Shown: positions 61,351 through 64,000 of the stretch, piece after piece
Numbering within the stretch: the stretch's first letter is position 1
How the letters are laid out: each line of letters starts with the position of its first letter
Assembly: GCF_900178525.1 (NCBI RefSeq)
Contig: NZ_FXDJ01000008.1
Span: forward strand, 67,001 to 131,000
Source: Massilibacteroides vaginae
Lineage (GTDB): Bacteria; Bacteroidota; Bacteroidia; Bacteroidales; Tannerellaceae
Length of the DNA: 64,000 nt
Direction of reading: 5' to 3'
The notes under the pieces: model-generated
Databases searched by the model: none
The model's input: only the letters and a program-made list of their open reading frames with translations
What the model was told of the DNA's origin: nothing
Translations under genes and position numbers: made by a program

Positions 61351-61660
61351 ATTTGACCCCTCTTTTATGGTAGATAACAATAAAGACAAGTTGTGTTTTT
61401 TACAGTATAAATTAATGGTTTTTGGTAAACTTTTTGTCTTGTAAATGTTAAAATGAGAGATGTAGGAGCCCTGTACACGATTCTGTTATTTTATTGGACT
61501 ATTTTTTCATATAAAATGTGGATAATACATTTATTTCACGGTGTAAATAAGTGTGAAAAAACCTATTGTTTTTTGTTTTTTATCATGTCTTAACTACTCT
61601 TACGCTATAGATCTTTTTGATTTTTAATTAAAGTGAAAATTTTATTTAAAGGATGGAAAA

Positions 61661-64000
61661 ATGAAAAATAACCTTAATGCTAAAAAGTACACCACCCAAA
61701 TTTTGTTGGTGATTACATGCGTGTTTGGAACTGCAACAAACACATTTGCAAGTTCCTTGCATAATCAATTGCTTGAACAACCAATTGTTGCCCAAAGTAG
61801 GGTCGTAACAGTTAAAGGGCTTGTAACGGATACCTCAGGTGAACCATTGCCTGGAGTAAACATTGTGGAGAAAGGTACACAGAATGGAGTGATGACTGAT
61901 TATGATGGCAATTACTCTATTACAGTATCAGGAGCTGAGTCTATTTTGAGTTTCTCTTATGTTGGCTTTCAACCACAAGAAATAACTGTTGGTACCAACA
62001 CTTCTCTCAAAGTTGTGATGAAAGAAGATTCTCAATTGATGGATGAAGTTGTGGTTATTGGTTATGGAACAATGAAAAAAGCAGATGTAACAAGTTCGGT
62101 AGCAAGCGTTAAATCGGAATCGTTTAATAAAGGCGCTGTCTTAGATGCCGGACAGCTTGTGCAGGGAAAAGTGGCAGGTTTGCAAATTTCATTGCCGACA
62201 GGCGACCCGACAGCATCTACTTCTGTAATCTTACGCGGTAGTACAACTTTGCAGGGAGATCGTAGTCCTTTAATTTTAGTTGATGGAGTTCCCGGATCTT
62301 TTGCCACAGTAGCTCCGGAGGATATTGAAGCTATTGATATTCTAAAAGACGGTTCAGCAACAGCAATTTATGGTACGCGCGGAACAAATGGGGTAATTAT
62401 CATTACTACAAAATCAAGAAAAGGAGATGCTCCTGCAACGATCGATTACAATGGCTATGTATCCATTTCAAATGTACTTCGTAAAGCGGATTTTATGGAT
62501 GCGAATGATTTGCGGGCACGCATAGCAGAAGGGTGGTCTTTTTCTGGGGCGAATGATCATGATTATGGTGCTACGACAAACTGGTTGGATGAAATAATGC
62601 GTACTGGTGTTAGTCATGTTCACAACCTGACTTTCCGTGGAGGAAGTAAACAAACAAGTGTATTAGGTAACTTAACTTATGAGAATCGTCAAGGTACTAT
62701 GCTACAGTCGGATGTTGAAAATATCCGTGGGAGATTTGAAATGAATCATCGCATGTTTGATGATAAATTGGTTACAACGTTGGCTTTTATTGCAAATGAG
62801 AGGAAAGCATACACCGCGCCAAATACGGGATTATTCGAAAATGTTTATCGTCAGGCTTCAATTCAGAATCCTACACAACCTGTATATGATGATAATGGAG
62901 ATTATTTAGAACGTAGTGTTTATTTCTATGATAATCCGGTATCCTTGTTAGCCGAGCGTCAGGCAGAATTCAGGAACCGTAACTTACGCTTTACCGGTTC
63001 TGCCGAATATCGACCTATTAAAAGCGTAGCGCTGAAAGCAATGTACACCCGGAAAGGACAAAGTCATATTAATGGAGAATACTTAACCCACAAGCATCCT
63101 ACCACAACCGAAGGTGGAGCTAATGGTAGAGCTTGGAGGTATGCTAGCGACTATAGGTCAGATTTAATGGAACTTACTGCTACTTGGAATGAAAACTTCG
63201 GGAAGCATACACTTGGTGCTGTAGCCGGTTATAATTATGAAAAGAATGTTTTTGAAGATTTTAATATGACTAACCGTAATTTCCCTACAGATTCTTATAG
63301 TTATAATAATATAGGTTCTGGATTGGGTATTAATAAAGGAGATGGAAGCGTTAATTCGTATAAAAGTAATGACAAGTTAATTGGTTTGTTTGCTCGTGCC
63401 ACCTATAATTATGATGATCGCTATTTGGCTATGGTTTCTATCCGTCGGGACGGATCTACAAAGTTCGGTGATGATCATAAGTGGGGAAACTTTCCCGCTA
63501 TTTCACTTGGCTGGCGTTTGAATAATGAAGAGTTTATGGGCAATATAGATTGGTTATCTGATCTGAAAATGCGCGTAGGATACGGTGTGACCGGTACGAA
63601 TATCAGTTCTCCTTATCAATCATTGGCTTCACTTAGTTATTCCGGATATTTTTTGTATAATGGATCATGGATCAATACATTGGTTCCTTCTCGTAATCCA
63701 AATCCCGAACTTAAATGGGAAAAAAAATATGAATATAATTTTGGATTGGATTTTGAAATTTGGGATGGCCGTTTAGGTGGATCAATTGATGCTTATTTAC
63801 GTGACACAAAAGATGCGCTATGGAATTATAATGTAGCTTCTCCACCTTATCAATACACAACTATTATGGCTAATGCAGGAGAGATTAGAAATACAGGTTT
63901 TGAAATAGCCTTAAATGCTCTTCCTATTAGAACAACTGATTTTGAATGGAGCACGAGTGCTACTTTTTCTACGAACAAAAACGAATTAAAAGCTCTTGGA
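61661..64000 (+). CDS. SusC/RagA-family TonB-linked outer-membrane protein (3' end outside window)
   Basis: Outer-membrane glycan importer that works with a SusD lipoprotein expected just beyond the edge. Start at 61661 with a signal peptide (MKNNLNAKKYTTQILLVITC...FAS), then the CarboxypepD_reg-like beta-sandwich (VKGLVTDTSGEPLPGVNIVEKGTQNG), the TonB box-like MDEVVVIGYG, the plug (VLDAGQLVQGKVAGLQI ... LILVDGVPG), and the early barrel strands. The open frame runs through 780 codons to the end of the window; typical length is about 1,000-1,100. The upstream GH127 and the repeat copy D are its neighbours. Confidence 0.95.
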   Translation, partial: MKNNLNAKKYTTQILLVITCVFGTATNTFASSLHNQLLEQPIVAQSRVVTVKGLVTDTSGEPLPGVNIVEKGTQNGVMTDYDGNYSITVSGAESILSFSYVGFQPQEITVGTNTSLKVVMKEDSQLMDEVVVIGYGTMKKADVTSSVASVKSESFNKGAVLDAGQLVQGKVAGLQISLPTGDPTASTSVILRGSTTLQGDRSPLILVDGVPGSFATVAPEDIEAIDILKDGSATAIYGTRGTNGVIIITTKSRKGDAPATIDYNGYVSISNVLRKADFMDANDLRARIAEGWSFSGANDHDYGATTNWLDEIMRTGVSHVHNLTFRGGSKQTSVLGNLTYENRQGTMLQSDVENIRGRFEMNHRMFDDKLVTTLAFIANERKAYTAPNTGLFENVYRQASIQNPTQPVYDDNGDYLERSVYFYDNPVSLLAERQAEFRNRNLRFTGSAEYRPIKSVALKAMYTRKGQSHINGEYLTHKHPTTTEGGANGRAWRYASDYRSDLMELTATWNENFGKHTLGAVAGYNYEKNVFEDFNMTNRNFPTDSYSYNNIGSGLGINKGDGSVNSYKSNDKLIGLFARATYNYDDRYLAMVSIRRDGSTKFGDDHKWGNFPAISLGWRLNNEEFMGNIDWLSDLKMRVGYGVTGTNISSPYQSLASLSYSGYFLYNGSWINTLVPSRNPNPELKWEKKYEYNFGLDFEIWDGRLGGSIDAYLRDTKDALWNYNVASPPYQYTTIMANAGEIRNTGFEIALNALPIRTTDFEWSTSATFSTNKNELKALG

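Overview
The window is chromosomal DNA of a Bacteroidetes bacterium, almost certainly order Bacteroidales. The Dysgonomonadaceae/Porphyromonadaceae side fits best, but I cannot fix a genus. Evidence: a SusC/RagA TonB-linked transporter, a hybrid two-component (HTCS) regulator, the bifunctional fucokinase Fkp, a BatABCDE operon, fused E1 alpha/beta 2-oxoacid dehydrogenase, HU-family proteins with envelope domains, absence of Shine-Dalgarno sites, and several promoter -7 elements of the Bacteroidetes form TAnnTTTG. I see no rRNA, tRNA, CRISPR array or insertion sequence. Two genes run off the window: mfd at the left edge and a susC homologue at the right edge.

Layout. 1-2407: 5' part of mfd (minus). 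2538-8751: flavodoxin, then a minus-strand operon transcribed lpdA - lplA - E2 - E1, a lipoate-dependent 2-oxoacid dehydrogenase with its own lipoate ligase. 9141-10291: divergent HxlR regulator and cupin. 10292-10964: a long spacer with a hairpin, a gene remnant and phased ATTGCA repeats. 10965-16429: fumC, gyrA, a TPR protein. 16584-23823: a small unknown ORF, a GH9 lipoprotein, a lone restriction-type nuclease domain, amn, holA, fkp. 24070-27829: ftsY, rimO, an HU protein and an HU-transmembrane-LysM fusion. 27987-37005: a MoxR/DUF58/BatABCDE envelope operon ending in a PAP2 phosphatase. 37142-38606: small HTH protein and a DUF2007-universal stress fusion. 39227-41590: a NikR-like repressor and a TonB-dependent receptor. 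41715-45741: a minus-strand aromatic amino acid operon (pheA, aminotransferase, DAHP synthase-chorismate mutase, tyrA) preceded by a Phe/Tyr leader peptide. 45876-50857: an HTCS translationally coupled to oxyR. 51059-53161: a family 2 glycosyltransferase and pyrC. 53704-57325: a minus-strand RidA / DSD1-like PLP enzyme / M19 dipeptidase / phosphatase-family lipoprotein cluster. 57683-64000: a GH127 beta-L-arabinofuranosidase-like enzyme and susC, the visible part of a polysaccharide utilization locus.

Most interesting non-coding features. (1) A complete ribosome-mediated attenuator upstream of pheA: a 26-residue leader with ten Phe/Tyr codons and mutually exclusive 1-2, 2-3 and 3-4 RNA pairings ending in a T-tailed terminator. 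(2) A dispersed intergenic repeat family built from an 11-bp unit, ATAAAGG(T/A)TAT, at an exact 21-bp period, at four sites, with a fifth, 22-bp-period array that may be related. (3) A 28-bp dyad overlapping the -7 element of the TonB receptor downstream of nikR, while the NikR protein itself lacks three of the four classical nickel ligands.
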